Shown: positions 22,711 to 34,895, counted from the first letter of the stretch. The stretch: 64,000 bases of DNA from Ovis canadensis (GCF_042477335.2 NC_091257.1:40580501-40644500); one strand, 5' to 3'. Numbers and translations: made by a program. The notes: generated by a model not told the origin, from the sequence alone.

Positions 22711-23582
22711 TCTTATCGATTGCCACCACGCACTCATCTCCATTTCTCCTTGGAAGTACTGAGTCATGCTGCTGTGACTCAGGTCTGCTTGTGATGCTCT
22801 CCAGCACTTGGAAAGACTGAGAATTGGCAAAGAAGGGTGGGGCTGTGAAGTTCCACCTGCAGATGATGCCGGGACCAGGGATTTTTGAAATAACAAGAGA
22901 AGCTATAAAACTCCTCGATGCCCTTTCTGTTCAGCGGAGGGGCAGCAAATTTGGCCCTAAATCATGTTGCAGGCAGACCGCTTTGGGAGAACTTCTCTTC
23001 GGTTGCCTCGTCTTCCATTCTTTGAGGCTTTCTGTCCACGTGGCTCAACAGTCAAAACCGTCATGCTCATCCCCCGGGGACTCTCATGCACTCTGACCTT
23101 CCTCACGTGGCGCCTCCAGCTTGCAAACCTTCTCTAAGTCCTCCCTCCCTCCAAGCTCACCTGACTCACTGTCGGCTAGTCCTCTCAAGTTTTAATACAC
23201 CTCAGTGTTCAGTGGTCTAATCAATAATTTACGGATAAGACATTAAAAAGTAATGAACACTTAAAACACTGCCCCTCCCAGAAAGCAGTTTTTGTAGTTC
23301 GACTGGGGCTTTCAAACGCTTCACTCCTAACCCCTTCGTGAAAGCTTTCATAGCTACATCAGCTTGCGGTGACTGGGTTCTCCCCTCCCTGAACCACCAC
23401 TCAACTCAGGGTATTTTAGATTCCATTGTGCTTTAATGATCTCATGTGCTAGTCTGTTCTCCCCAGTGAGATTATAATTTCTTGAGGGCAGGACATTTTA
23501 AAAAACACTTCTTGATACACTCTTCTCTGACCAATAGCGTGGAGCATAATGTAGACTTTCGGTGGAAAAAAAAAAGAGCAAT
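22711..23582. other. intergenic, no recognisable feature
   Basis: No gene or clear repeat is seen on either strand. Confidence 0.5.
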
Positions 23583-23814
23583 TAGGGACTTCCCTAGTGA
23601 TCAAGTGGCGAAGAGTTCACTTTGCAGTGCAGGGGATGTGCATTCAACCTCTGGTTGGGGAACTAAGATCCCACAGGCTGAGAACCTAGGCCCGTGTGCC
23701 ACAACTAAACAGTTTGTGCTCTGCAACAAAAGATCTCGCATAACACAACTAAGATTAATGAGGATTCCATGTGCTGCAACTAAGACCCTACACAGCCAAA
23801 TAAATATATAAATT
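23583..23814 (+). repeat. CHR-type SINE, long form
   Basis: AGGGACTTCCCTAGTGATCA head, GGGGAACTAAGATCCCACA, then the body with CAACAAAAGATCTCGCATAA and CAACTAAGACCC, and an AAATAAATATATAAA tail. A complete long-form copy. Confidence 0.9.
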
Positions 23815-25211
23815 TCCTATTTTTAAACAAAAGTGCAATTGATTTATAACAGTGAGAATTTCCTCAGCCAAGAATATGTCTTCTCACACAGTGGAGTTAC
23901 ATTTGGAAAGCTGAATTCACTTCAACTTCTGACAGATTCTAGAACCTTTTGGGGTTCTGTCTCTACATCCTTTCCCCTGAAAAATCTTGATAGGATAATT
24001 CTATTTAAGTGAGAATGTCATTTCAAGTGGAGTGATTTTACCAGCATTCTTTTGATGGCTTTGTATGAATTTATATCCCAAGAGGCAGTTGTGGACCTGC
24101 AAATATACTTTATTCAAATTGCCTAATTATTTCTGATAAATCACTGGCTATCCTAGTTCCAGGAAGTCCAGGTTTAAAATAGGACCTCTTAAAGGAAGTG
24201 ATGCATAATGGAATTGCATCTTCTCTATTGATTAGATATTTTTAAGATGTGCCTTTCACTCAAAACCAAAGGACAGAAATAGAAGAAAAGTATACTCTAA
24301 AACAGTTAAATGAGAGAAAAACAGTGGAGTAAAGGAAAATAAATGAATGTTAAAATTAGCTACATTGCTTCAGTTTGTAAGGAAAGCTTTTTTTCTTTTA
24401 CTTTCAACCAAAGGCAAGTAAGAGTTCCTCAGACATAGGGTCCCTCTAGAAAAAGGCTGTGGGCTTCTGCTTCCCCTAGGTATAAATTAAGGAAATGTTA
24501 ATAATATCACACAAGGGGACTGTTGCAAGAATGTACAAGGGTAGAGCTTATCTCAAAGGTAACACTGAACACGTCAAATTCTTTTTTTTTTCTGGGGGGA
24601 TAAATTAAAATGCCCTTTAAAAGGCAGTGCTCACAGGGTTAGAGTAATATCCTCTGTACTATTAAGGAGCCTGATTGCCTGAGGGCTGTTTGCATAATTG
24701 AGTTATGGTCAGTCATACCATCCATGAAAGCTAGGCAAGGGGGACTCCAGCATTAGTTTTCCCTTCAGGAAATCACTAGAGGGAAAGTAGGGTGCCTCTG
24801 GCCATCCTATAGGGCCAGAGACTAGGAAGGGAAAGATGTTCCCTTTCCCTGGCAGGGAAAGACTTGCTGCCCTGGTCCCCATACTTAGAGGATATGGGTA
24901 CAGGACATGCAGTGGGTATCACTGCTGCCACTCAGACCCCTGAATCCCACTTCAGGATGGAGGCATTCTGTCCCTGGTTTCCAGGGGTGTTGGCTGTTTG
25001 GAAGTTGAGTGCTGTGTCCTCATCAGGCAACTGACAACAGCTTGAGAGCACTGCCTTACCTAGGTCAGGCCCTCTTTCTGAGGGAAGCTGCACCTCGTGC
25101 CTTGTTGCTAAAACCCAGACCCTCCCCACCTCAGCATAGGCCCTGGAGGTCCATCCAGCTCCATTGTTCCCTGCCTGATGACAGTGAGGCCTGTATCAAC
25201 TTTGTGAAGCA
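23815..25211. other. intergenic, no recognisable feature
   Basis: 1.4 kb of mostly AT-rich DNA. No gene, RNA or repeat that I can name. Confidence 0.5.
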
Positions 25212-25342
25212 GGGCCTTCCCTGGTGGTCCAGTGATAAGGACTCAGCACTTTAACCAGCAAAGGCCTGGGTTCAATCCCTGGTTGAGGAACTAAGATCCC
25301 ACGTGCCCTGCAATGCAGCCAAAAAAAAAAAAAATTACTAAA
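25212..25342 (+). repeat. CHR-type SINE, short form
   Basis: GGGCCTTCCCTGGTGGTCCAG head, GGTTCAATCCCTGG B-box-like part, GGAACTAAGATCCCACG and a 14-A tail (quoted in parts). Confidence 0.92.
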
Positions 25343-27349
25343 AAGAACTGCATCCCAATCTGTCCATCTCCCAATCCTACTTCTTGTCTCTCTTCAGGAG
25401 TGTTGATCTTGCAAGAGGTCCCTACAAAATCCCTACTCGGATCTCTGTATATCAGGGTGCTAGAACTACAGTAGAGCACCTTTTTCAGTCTTGAACTAGA
25501 ATGGAGACTCTTCTACCAGGGAAGTTTATCATAAAAACCTAGGCTCTTAAAACGTGATAGGGCAACGTTAGTTAATTTTACAGGAGGAGCTGAGACCCAG
25601 AAAGATAAAAGGACTGAGGTCCTACAAGAGACATCACACTGTGGCCAGGCCCTGATCCCAGCTTTGAAAACTCCCAAACCAGGGTTTTTATCCACGTAGT
25701 GTGGCCGCTGTGGTTTCTCCCCCATGCAGGTGGCAACTGAAACTGACTTGCTCCCTTCAGAGAAGAGAGCCACATGAGATACTGAACCAGGAAGGGCCCT
25801 GCTCCCATGCCTGGTAGGTGTTTAGATTTGTGTTGAGAAGGGGCCAGAAGGAGGTATATTGGTTCCACTGCCACTGATCTTCCCCCAGTTGTTTTTTTTT
25901 TTTTTCCTTTTGATGTTGAGGGGGCCATGTTATGATGTAGGTAATAAACGTCGCTGAGATGAAGGAGGCACTAAAGTACCCTCCAGGCTTCTATAGCTCA
26001 GCTGGTCCCATAATAACCATCTTGACAAGGAGGGCTTGCTGCCAGAGTAACAGCAGTAAAGTCATCCTGAGCTCAGGCAGTCTGCAGAGTTACTGTGTGT
26101 ACAGAGCAGCCCCGTGATTACACTCGTCTTGTTTAGTGGCTCATTCTCACTAAATGCTTTACAGGGACTGATTCATTTCCCCAGATATCACTTACCATAT
26201 TACTGCCTTCTTTTAGTGAATGAGTCTGAATCTTTCCAGTTTTGGAGGGTCTACCTGTTGTATGAGCTGATACTTTCCTTTCTGGCAAGATGTCCCCCTT
26301 CCTGCTTCCTAACACATTGTTAGGGGTAGGTGGGCAGGACTGACTCTTGACCGCCACAACCCTCAACCAAAGCAGGGAGATCCTGACTAACTTGAACCAG
26401 TCAACATACTCATCCCTGTTGCCATGGTTGCCTAGAGATTACTTTATTTCTAAACCTATGCCAGTCGGCCCCTGACACTGCTCTATTCTCAGTGATTAGT
26501 TCCAAGGGGTATAAGAACTAAGATGGACCCAGTAGAGTGGAAGACTTTGGTGGCTAGAGAAATAAAAGCTCCCTTTTCCTCCAAAGTGGTGCCATGTGGA
26601 AACTGGAGGCCTGGGACTGATGTATCCATTGATCCATCCTGTCTTAAAGGAGTCCAGCCTAAGACTGAAGATAACACACAGAGGAAGGTAGAGTGGAGAC
26701 CGCTACCAAGGCTGTGCTGGAGTCCTGATCAAACAGCTTCTGAATTTCACTCTATCTTTGAACTTTTCAACAGCACATGCAAATTATTTCTTCATTTCCT
26801 GTACAGTTTGAGTTGGGTTTTCTGTTTCTTGCAACCAAACACATGCCACTTGTCATGCTTTCTGTGGAGGCTGCTTTTTCTACATGGGCCCCTCTTCTAT
26901 GCAGTCTTAATCTGGACCTTCTTGGGGAAGAGCAGTTTCAGATGGGAAATAAAACTCTTGCCAAGAGGAAGTTGAAGGAGCTCAACGAGCATCCATCAGT
27001 GGATTTTATCCCGATAGTTTTGGTTCAATTTAACCTGGTGCTCAAGGCCTCAAGCTGTGGGTCATGTATTCTGACCTGTCCAAATATTGGTCTTTCCTAA
27101 GTAGTCTGTAGTATCTGTGAGGACAGGGCCGATGTATTATATGATCTGAATGTAATCCTGCCATACTGAAAAAATATTTTGCACCATATAGGTGCTTAGA
27201 AAATGAGAGTTGAACACAAGCAAATTCAGCTCCTGTCACTGCCATCAGTACATCTTCTGGAAGTTTGGGGGTAAAGGACACTCCCCACAATACCATCAAG
27301 TTTTGGGATATAAAGTAAACTCCCTTGGCCAGACTCCTCCCTGTTAAAT
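25343..27349. other. intergenic block, no recognisable gene
   Basis: Contains a T-run at 25891-25904 and an RFX half-site palindrome GTTGCCATGGTTGC at 26418-26431. The 150-codon frame at 26523-26975 has no domain or conservation cue and ends in low-complexity hydrophobic sequence, so I do not call it. Confidence 0.5.
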
Positions 27350-27412
27350 CAGCAGCAACTAGCACAGGATATGACCCAGAGAAGGTGGTCAAATATTTGT
27401 TGAATAAATCCA
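27350..27412 (+). repeat. L2 LINE 3' end fragment
   Basis: AACTAGCACAGGATATG then AATATTTGTTGAATAAATCC is the L2 terminus. Confidence 0.6.
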
Positions 27413-27501
27413 CTTTGACTTTGTAACCACAAAACTTGTGTGGTCACTTAACAGTTTTGAACTACTTCGAGATGTCATTTATTAGGTCTCTTTAAAGTCC
27501 A

Positions 27502-29255
27502 GTGCAAAGAAATAGAGGAAAAGAACAGAATGGGAAAGGCTAGAGATCTCTTCAAGAAAATTAGAGATACCAAGGGAACATTTCATGCAAAGATGGGCTC
27601 GATAAAGGACAGAAATGGTCTGGACCTAACAGAAGCAGAAAATATTAAGAAGAGGTGGCAAGAATACACAGAAGAACTGTACAAAAAAGATCTTCACGAC
27701 CCAGATAATCATGATGGTGTGATCACTCACCTAGAGCCAGACATCCTGGAATGTGAAGTCAAGTGGGCCTTAGAAAGCATCACTATGAACAAAGCTAGTG
27801 GAGGTGATGGTATTCCAGTTGAGCTGTTTCAAATCCTGAAAATGATGCTGTGAAAGTACTGCACTCAATATGCCAGCAAATTTGGAAAACTCAGCAGTGG
27901 CCACAGGACTGGAAAAGGTCAGTTTTCATTCCAATTCCAAAGAAAGGCAATGCCAAAGAATGTTCAAACTACCGCACAATTGCACTCATCTCACATGCTA
28001 GTAAAGTAATGCTCAAAATTCTCCAAGCCAAGCTTCAGCAATACGTGAACCGTGAACTTCCTGATGTTCAAGCTGGTTTTAGAAAAGGCAGAGGAACCAG
28101 AGATCAAATTGCCAACATCCGCTGGATCATGGAATAAGCAAGAGAGTTCCAGAAAAACATCTATTTCTGCTTTATTGACTATGCCAAAGTCTTTGACTGT
28201 GTGGATCACAATCAACTGTGGAAAATTCTGAAAGAGATGGAATACCAGACCACCTGACCTGCCTCTTGAGAAACCTATATGCAGGTCAGGAAGCAACAGT
28301 TAGAACTGGACATGGACCAACAGACTGGTTCCAAATAGGAAAAGGAGTACGTCCAGGCTGTATATTGTCACCCTGCTTATTTAACTTATATGCAGAGTAC
28401 ATCATGAGAAATGCAGGACTGGAATAAGCACAAGCTGGAATCCAGATTGCCAGGAGAAATATCAATCACCACAGATATGCAGATGACACCACCCTTATGG
28501 CAGAAAGCGAGGAGGAACTAAAAATCCTCTTGATGAAAGTGACAGTGGAGAGAGAAAAAGTTGGCTTAAAGCTCAGCGTTCAGAAAACGAAGATCATGGC
28601 ATCTGGTCCCATCACTTCATGGGAAATAGATGGGGAAACAGTGGAAACAGTGTCAGACTTCATTTTTGGGAGCTCCAAAATCACTGCAGATGGTGATTGC
28701 AGCCATGAAATTAAAAGACACTTACTCCTTGGAAGAAAAGTTATGATCAACCTAGATAGCATATTCAAAAGCAGAGACATTACTTTGCCGACTAAGGTCC
28801 ATCTAGTCAAGGCTATGGGTTTTCCTGTGGTCATGTATGGATGTGAGAGTTGGACTGTGAAGAAGGCTGAGCGCCGAACAATTGATGCTTTTGAACTGTG
28901 GTGTTGGAGAAGACTCTTGAGAGTCCCTTGGACTGCAAGGAGATCCAGCCAGTCCACTCTGAAGGAGATCAGTCCTGAGTGTTCTTTGGAAAGAATGATG
29001 CTAGAGCTGAAACTCCAGTACTTTGGCCACCTTATGCAAAGAGTTGACTCTTTGGAAAAGACTTTTATGCTGGGAGGGATTGGGGGCAGGAGGAGAAGGG
29101 GACGACCGAGGATGAGATGGCTGGATGACATCACTGACTCGATGGACGTGAGTCTGAGTGAACTCCGGGAGTTGGTGATGGACAGGGAGGCCTGGCGTGC
29201 TGCGATTCATGGGGTCACAAAGAGTCGGACACGACTGAGCAACTGAACTGAACTG
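27502..29255 (+). pseudogene. BovB (RTE) LINE, 5'-truncated, dead
   Basis: Covers the BovB reverse transcriptase from just before the RT domain to the 3' end. Visible in order: the FVFHAKMG-like linker near 27580, the RT fingers with IPIPKKGNAKECSNYRTIA (about 27930), QAGFRKGRGTRDQI (28070), the catalytic [10 protein letters not shown] (about 28470), and the C-terminal [19 protein letters not shown] (29190). It is broken by one-base deletions near 27840 and 28243, and by stop codons at 28135 and 28425. Perfect 8-bp duplication AAAGTCCA at 27494-27501 and 29256-29263. The 3' end is the (ACTGA)n typical of BovB. It cannot encode an active enzyme. Confidence 0.95.
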
Positions 29256-29361
29256 AAAGTCCAAATTGGTTTGTGTTTGGATTTGGTTGACCTTGCTTTC
29301 TGTCCACCAGCTGTGTTACTCTGTCATTTCACTCCAAAGACCAAGTGTAGTACATTTATGT

Positions 29362-29549
29362 AAAGTGAAAGTGAAAGTCATTCAGTTGTGTCCAACTCTT
29401 TCCGACCCCAGTCCATGGAATTCTGTAGGCCAGAATACTGAAGTGGATAGCCTATCCCTTCTCCAGGGGATCTTCCCTATACAGGAATTGAACTTGGGTC
29501 TCCAGAATTGCAGATGGATCCTTCACCAACTGAGCTATCAGGGAAGCCC
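29362..29549 (-). repeat. Bov-tA SINE, antisense
   Basis: GTGAAAGTGAAAGTCATTCA tail at left and the tRNA-derived head ending ATCAGGGAAGCCC at right. Confidence 0.92.
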
Positions 29550-29559
29550 TCATAGAGGC

Positions 29560-29671
29560 CATGGAATTCTCCAGGCCAGAATACCGGAGTGGGTAGCCTT
29601 TCCTTTCTCCAGGGGATCTTCCCAATCCAGGGATCGAACCCAGATCTCCCACATTGCAGGTGAATTCTTTA
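29560..29671 (-). repeat. second partial Bov-tA, adjacent to the first
   Basis: CATGGAATTCTCCAGGCCAG through AGGTGAATTCTTTA repeats the middle of a Bov-tA in the same orientation, ten bases after the first copy. It lacks both the tail and the extreme head and stops at a G9 run (29673-29681). Confidence 0.88.
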
Positions 29672-29689
29672 TGGGGGGGGGAGGTTGAT

Positions 29690-30081
29690 AAATAAACCTT
29701 TCTTGAAGGAAGGAAGGATGTGTGAGAAATAGCGGTGATTGTGATGGAGATAGTGGGGAGTTTTGGTGGGGCTACCTGCCTGCAAGCAATATTCCACAGA
29801 AATGCCCTTTATTGATTGTTATGCAGAAAGGGAAACTGTATACAAGAAATGCCTAGTGGGCTGTAGGAGGTGATATTTCTCTAAGAAGTTCATAAAATAA
29901 CTGTCGTGATTAATAGTGATTTGGGAAAGCTGTTTTATTAAGTAATAATCCTCTTCTCTGGTATAATCTTATCTTGGCAGAGAACTGCCATAGCTAAGCA
30001 AGAAGAAGGGTCGTTTCTCATCTTCACCAGGCTGAATAGCAGAATAACAAGGTTTCAGGGAAGGTTCCTTACCCAAGTGTA
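29690..30081. other. intergenic, no recognisable feature
   Basis: Nothing identifiable. Confidence 0.45.
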
Positions 30082-30172
30082 CGTGTGTGCTAAGTTGCTT
30101 CAGTCATGTTTGACTCTTTGCGAATCTATGGACTGTAGCCCACCAGGCTCCTCTGTCCATGGGATTCTTCAA
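30082..30172 (-). repeat. Bov-A/Bov-tA fragment, antisense
   Basis: GTGTGCTAAGTTGCTTCAGT through CTGTCCATGGGATTCTTC, truncated at the tRNA-proximal side. Confidence 0.85.
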
Positions 30173-30694
30173 ACTTTTTTCAAAAACAAGAAGAGCATTG
30201 TCTGTAGAAAAGTGCACCATGATTGGCCAGCTGGGAGCGTTCTGAGTCTGATGTTGATGTGCACTGGCCAGCTTGTCTTCAGGAGATTGGGCCTGGAGAT
30301 ATCTTTGTGTGAATCCTTTCAAAACATGCACAAAGCTGTGGCTGCCCCTTGCTGGGACTACATCCCCAATAAGCTAGAGCGGCTAACCAGGTTGGGGCAG
30401 AGTTTGTCTAATTTGGTTAAGAGTATCTATCTGAATTCATTAAAATGTAAACAAGATATATCTTGCTGTTTAAACAACATCAGAGTTTGTCTTTGATCTG
30501 ATGCCCAGAAAAGAATCTACCTTGGATGCACCTTGGATTCTCTGAGCTCTCCTCTTTCATCTGTGCATTCCATGATTACATTCTTCATCTTGTCTGCTTA
30601 ACTGCTAGCTCTCGTAGGGCACTTCTTGCCTAATTTATCATTGCATCCTCCATAGCTCATAGTGCAAGGGTTTTTGGATACAAAAATTCATAGT
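30173..30694. other. intergenic, possible L2 remnant at its end
   Basis: No gene is seen. 30560-30690 faintly follows the L2 3' end order. Confidence 0.4.
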
Positions 30695-30945
30695 AATGCT
30701 AACAATATTTAACATTTATTGATCCCATACACTGTGGTCATGTGCCAGTTTCTATGAGTTATTTCTATTAACTTATTTCTCCCAACAACTTCTTGAGATA
30801 TGTACTATTAAAATTCCTGTTATATGATGAATTAGCTAAGGCACAGAACTGCTCAATAACTTTCCGGGGTTCATACAGCAAGTATTTGACTAGGCCATTG
30901 ACCCTAGCACCTGTGATCTTAACCTCTATACTGTATAATAGATGA
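30695..30945 (+). repeat. MIR SINE
   Basis: TTTATTGATCCCATACACTG, TGTGCCAGTTTCTATGAG, AGCTAAGGCACAGAACTGC and CTTAACCTCTATACTGTAT match the MIR order. Confidence 0.75.
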
Positions 30946-31144
30946 ATAAATGTATGTTGGGAATTTGGTACCTATGCTCTTGAGTGATGAAGGCTATTTG
31001 ACTTGAGATCACAACAAACTTGGAGGATTCCTCTGGGTTTCTTACCAATTTTGAGCATTATTTAATCTGGAAGATTTTTAGGAGATCAAGTTAGGATGAA
31101 CCTTGATGCTTATTCATCATTCATTGAAATATGAATATTCAAGT

Positions 31145-31560
31145 AGTCATCCATTTATTCAGTAAGTATTTATTGAACACAAAATATGGGCCAGGTACTG
31201 GCTAGGTATGGGAATATGATAGTGAATAAAAAGAAATGTCTTGGTGCTGGTACAGCTTACCTTCAAGTGGGAATGATGGTGACTAGATGGTTATACTAAC
31301 AGATATGTGAATTGCTATGAATTGGGAGTATCTCTGAAAGAAGAAGATATGAAGATTCCACACAACAGAGGAACCGGACCAGGGCCAGGTATCAGGCAAG
31401 GCTTCTAGAAAAGAAGGCATCTTTTAACTGTCTTCTGAAGAATGATTAGAGGGAGAGGAAGACAGAATGGGTGGGGAAAGCATTCTAGGTAGCTAGTCAG
31501 AGAAAGCAGCATGAGGGCTGGGAGTTCTGGGCCAAGAGACATATTGTCACATCAGGACCT
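31145..31560 (-). repeat. L2 LINE fragment, antisense
   Basis: TTCAGTAAGTATTTATTGAAC, ATATGGGCCAGGTACTGGCT and the following GAAAGCATTCTAGGTAG region fit an antisense L2 3' end of about 400 bases. Confidence 0.65.
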
Positions 31561-31657
31561 GTACAGTAACCCTGGCCAAAGTGAGTGAGTTCACTCTTTA
31601 AAATAACATTAACTGCAAATCTACATGTATATATAAACCATCTTACTTTTGAATATG

Positions 31658-31865
31658 GCCTTCTCAGGTGGCTCAGTGATAAAGAATTCACCTGCCAGTG
31701 TAGGAGATGTGAGTTCAATCCCTGTGTTGGAAAGATCCCCTGGAGAAGGAAATGGCTACCCACTCCAGTATCCTGCCTGGAGAATCCCATGGACAGAGGA
31801 GCCTGGTGGGCTATAGTCCATGGGGTCACAAAAGAATCAGACATGACTTAGCGACTAAACAACAA
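31658..31865 (+). repeat. Bov-tA SINE, imperfect TSD
   Basis: GCCTTCTCAGGTGGCTCAG head, TAGCGACTAAACAAC tail. CTTTTGAATATG at 31646-31657 and CTTTTTAATATG at 31866-31877 form the duplication with one mismatch. Confidence 0.92.
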
Positions 31866-32009
31866 CTTTTTAATATGCATGTATAATATGACAAGAGTTG
31901 GAATCACATGTAATATTGTTCTATAAAGTGCTTTATAAATTTAAGTTAGAATGTGAACATTCTTCATGTATATATTCTTATGATTTTTAATTGGCCCCAT
32001 AATTTATTT

Positions 32010-32290
32010 AAAAAACCCTTTAGGTATATAACCAACAGTGGAATTGCTAGATCATATGGCAAATCTATTTTTAATTCTTTGAGGAACCTCCATAGTGTTT
32101 TCCATAGTGGCTGAAGGCAATTGACATATCCACCAACAGAAAACAAGGGCCCCCTTTTCTCCACATGCTTGTCAACACTTGTTATCTTCTGTCTTCTTTT
32201 TTTTTTTTCCTTCTGTCTTCTTGATGCTAGTCATTCCTACTGGTGAGAGGGGACATCTCACAGTGGTTTTGACTTAATTATTGCTACAGT
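32010..32290 (-). repeat. old L1 fragment, antisense, with tail-only insertion
   Basis: ACCCTTTAGGTATATAACCA, GTGGAATTGCTAGATCATAT and CATAGTGTTTTCCATAGTGG are L1 ORF2 antisense. A 13-bp direct repeat around a poly(T) run lies at 32186-32222. Confidence 0.85.
32186..32222 (-). mobile_element. tail-only retro-insertion (poly-T between repeats)
   Basis: CTTCTGTCTTCTT occurs at 32186-32198 and again at 32210-32222 with only ten T and one C between. Intact L1s have the motif once. It looks like a retroposition that delivered nothing but the poly(A) tail, on the - strand. Confidence 0.65.
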
Positions 32291-33520
32291 GGCAGTCATA
32301 TTGCAATATAGAAATGGGTCAAATGAACATGTTTTCACTTTAAATTTATACAATGTTATATGCCAAATATTCTTCTATAATAAATAAATAAAATCCTAGA
32401 TAAAAGATAATTTTTTAATGTTGCATAGTTTCTATATTTTTTCACTATTAAAAAACACTGAATAAATACCTTTGTATAAAATTACTTTGGCATATTTGTG
32501 ATTTCTTTCTTTATGTAAACTTTTGTGGGCTTTGGATATATATTGTCCAGTCTCCCAAAAATGGTTATACCAATTTATAATTCCATAAATAGTATATGAT
32601 TATCTATTTTACTCCATCATCACAAATCTTGGTATTTTTCTCTTTTTGATTTTAAGTTTTCACTAATACAAAATTTTTTTCAAAGGCATGTATTTTTGTT
32701 GTTTTTTTTTCTCTCTTGATTACAAATGAGATTGACTTTTTATTCCACAGAATTATCAGTCATGTGTGAATCAGCATTTCAATATTTTGAGAATAGTCTT
32801 TCCAGGCTGACAAAGCCCAACCTCCCAGGGCCTTCTATACAGATGATGAATCAGGTTTTGACCAATTTTTATACGGCCCTGAAAAGATATAATCAAAACT
32901 TTTCTATTAAAAGAGGAATATGGCCATATTTGGTACTGAACTTCCGCTTGTAACAATTTCCTCCATCATCTCTCTCCCTTGTCCTGAGACAGTTTGACCT
33001 TGCTAAAGGTCACTGCCTCGAGTATGGTGAGTCCCATGTGGGTTGGCAGAGTAAAGCCCACATCTAAGCTGAAGACAGTAAAGGAAGTGAAGGAGGTGGG
33101 GGAGGAGATTAGGAAGGACATGGGAAAGGAGGAAGGAAAGCAGTGAGCAAAGAAAGAAAGAAACAAATTGCTGAAAATACAACCCTGTTTGCCTCCAGTG
33201 TCTATTTCTCCTGCCCTGTTGATGGAAGGGCTCCCATTCTACATAATTCCTTCCTAGACACAGTCTCATTGCCCCATTTAGGGTTATCCTTCTCAGCCTA
33301 GACTCCAAAATGCCTTTCTCTTGCCTTAACTTCGTAAAGTGTTCCTCACACAGGATCTATTCTCTCTTCCCGTTTCCCTTTCTGACACCTTTTAAATACT
33401 CTCTTGCCTAGTCAGATCTTTAGTTTTCCACTTGAGAAAGTTTCTTCTCATCTGTTTTTCCTGACAGGCATTGTTCAGAAAGCTTGAGCAACCCTCAGTG
33501 TTAAGCAAAGCAAAGCTTGC
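32291..33520. other. AT-rich then mixed intergenic DNA
   Basis: Traces of L1-like antisense sequence at 32530-32660. Nothing else recognisable, and no gene. Confidence 0.45.
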
Positions 33521-33555
33521 GGGGAGGCGGGGTGGGGTTGGGGGGGTGGGGAGGG
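33521..33555 (+). other. G-quadruplex-forming motif
   Basis: Six G-tracts of three or more within 35 bases, split by single bases, next to no recognisable repeat. Confidence 0.65.
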
Positions 33556-34367
33556 AGACGCGCCAGAAAACAGGATCATCCTATGCATCCTGCGTGGCTG
33601 GCTGGCTTGGTTTGGCTGGAATGCTGCTGGTTCTTTGGAATGGCTTGTGTATCCTCTACTTCTGACAATTTTTTTTCTCATGTTCAATTTCCAAATACAT
33701 GCTCAGGGAGTCCCCAGCAGTGATTTCCCTGAGTCGTTTCCTTCTTTGTCATGTTTCTCTTCGTTTACGGGATCATTCATTACTATGTGCTCCCCACGCA
33801 CCCCCTATCCATCCCCTGCCCATCTCTTTTTCCTCATTCTGTCGGTCAGGGGTGTGAGCAATGGCTCACGTCATCCCTGGTCCCTCCGGTCCCTCATGCC
33901 ATCGTGGCCTCTGATGCATCACTTTAATGACACTGCTGACACCTACACAGTTCTAAAATTCCTCCATTAGTCATTCCTTTGGTCAGGGTTCTTAAGGTCC
34001 TTTCAAAATTCATAAATGCTCTCTGGGAAAGTGGCACATTTAGCCACCTTTTAGTTATTAGTTTTCTCATCGAGTAGGTTCAGAGAATGGGGCCATAAGG
34101 TGATCTTTAATAAAGAGGTTTGGGAGGTATGAAGCAGTACTTGGGAAGAGATGCTTCTGCAAAGGACTGAGCAGCCCCGAGGTGGTTCCAGAAGGAAATA
34201 GGAGGTGCTGACAGAAGAGAAGAGAGACTCCAAAGCCAAAGGCCAAAGAAGATGCATGTGTGGGGACAATCATTTCATGGTCGTCCTTCATTTCTTCAGA
34301 CTGACTTCTTTTGGCAAGGTAGGTTCTAGGTGACCACATAACCTATTGTCCAAACTAGGACACACTG
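33556..34367. other. intergenic, no recognisable feature
   Basis: No gene or named repeat seen. Confidence 0.45.
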
Positions 34368-34584
34368 GGGGCTTCCCAGGTGGCTCAGTGGTAAAAAATC
34401 CTCCTGCCAGTTCAGGAGACACAAGAGATGTGGGTTTGCTTCCTGGGTCAGGAAGATCCCTGGAGGAGGAAATGGCAACCCACACCAGTATTCTTTCCTG
34501 GGAAATCGCATGGACAGAGGACCCTGGTGGGCTACAGTCCATAGGATTGCAAAGAGTCAAACATGACTTACGGACTAAACAAAG
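34368..34584 (+). repeat. Bov-tA SINE (long subtype)
   Basis: GGGGCTTCCCAGGTGGCTCAG head. It carries the extra GACACAAGAGATGTGGGTTTG part of the longer Bov-tA subtype, and ends GACTTACGGACTAAAC. Confidence 0.92.
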
Positions 34585-34859
34585 AACGCTTTTGTGGGTG
34601 AAATGGGGGGAGGTTGCTCCTAAAGATTATATAGAATCAACAGTTGTAAACAAGATTATCCTGGGCAAATGAGGACACACAATCCCTCTAATTACAGAAA
34701 GTACTGGTAAGGAATCTTTTTGCAAGGTTTAATAGGGATTTTTGCATTTTTCCCAGAAATCAAATTTAAAAAAAACAAACAAAAACACGACAAGCCCAAA
34801 CCTGCTTCCTCCTCCCAGGTCCACACAAAGTCACAAGACAAATATTCATTTGAATTTTT

Positions 34860-34895
34860 AAAATGCACTGATTCAAAAAAAAAATGCACTGATTC
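34860..34895 (+). mobile_element. tail-only retro-insertion (poly-A between repeats)
   Basis: AAAATGCACTGATTC at 34860-34874 and again at 34881-34895, separated only by six A. Confidence 0.6.

Noticed and set aside
26523..26975. 150-codon open frame on the + strand
   Set aside because: No domain, no homology that I recognise, no splice or Kozak support, and other frames overlap it. Treated as chance.
28497..29246. 249-codon frame as a possible host gene
   Set aside because: It is the C-terminal part of a dead BovB reverse transcriptase.
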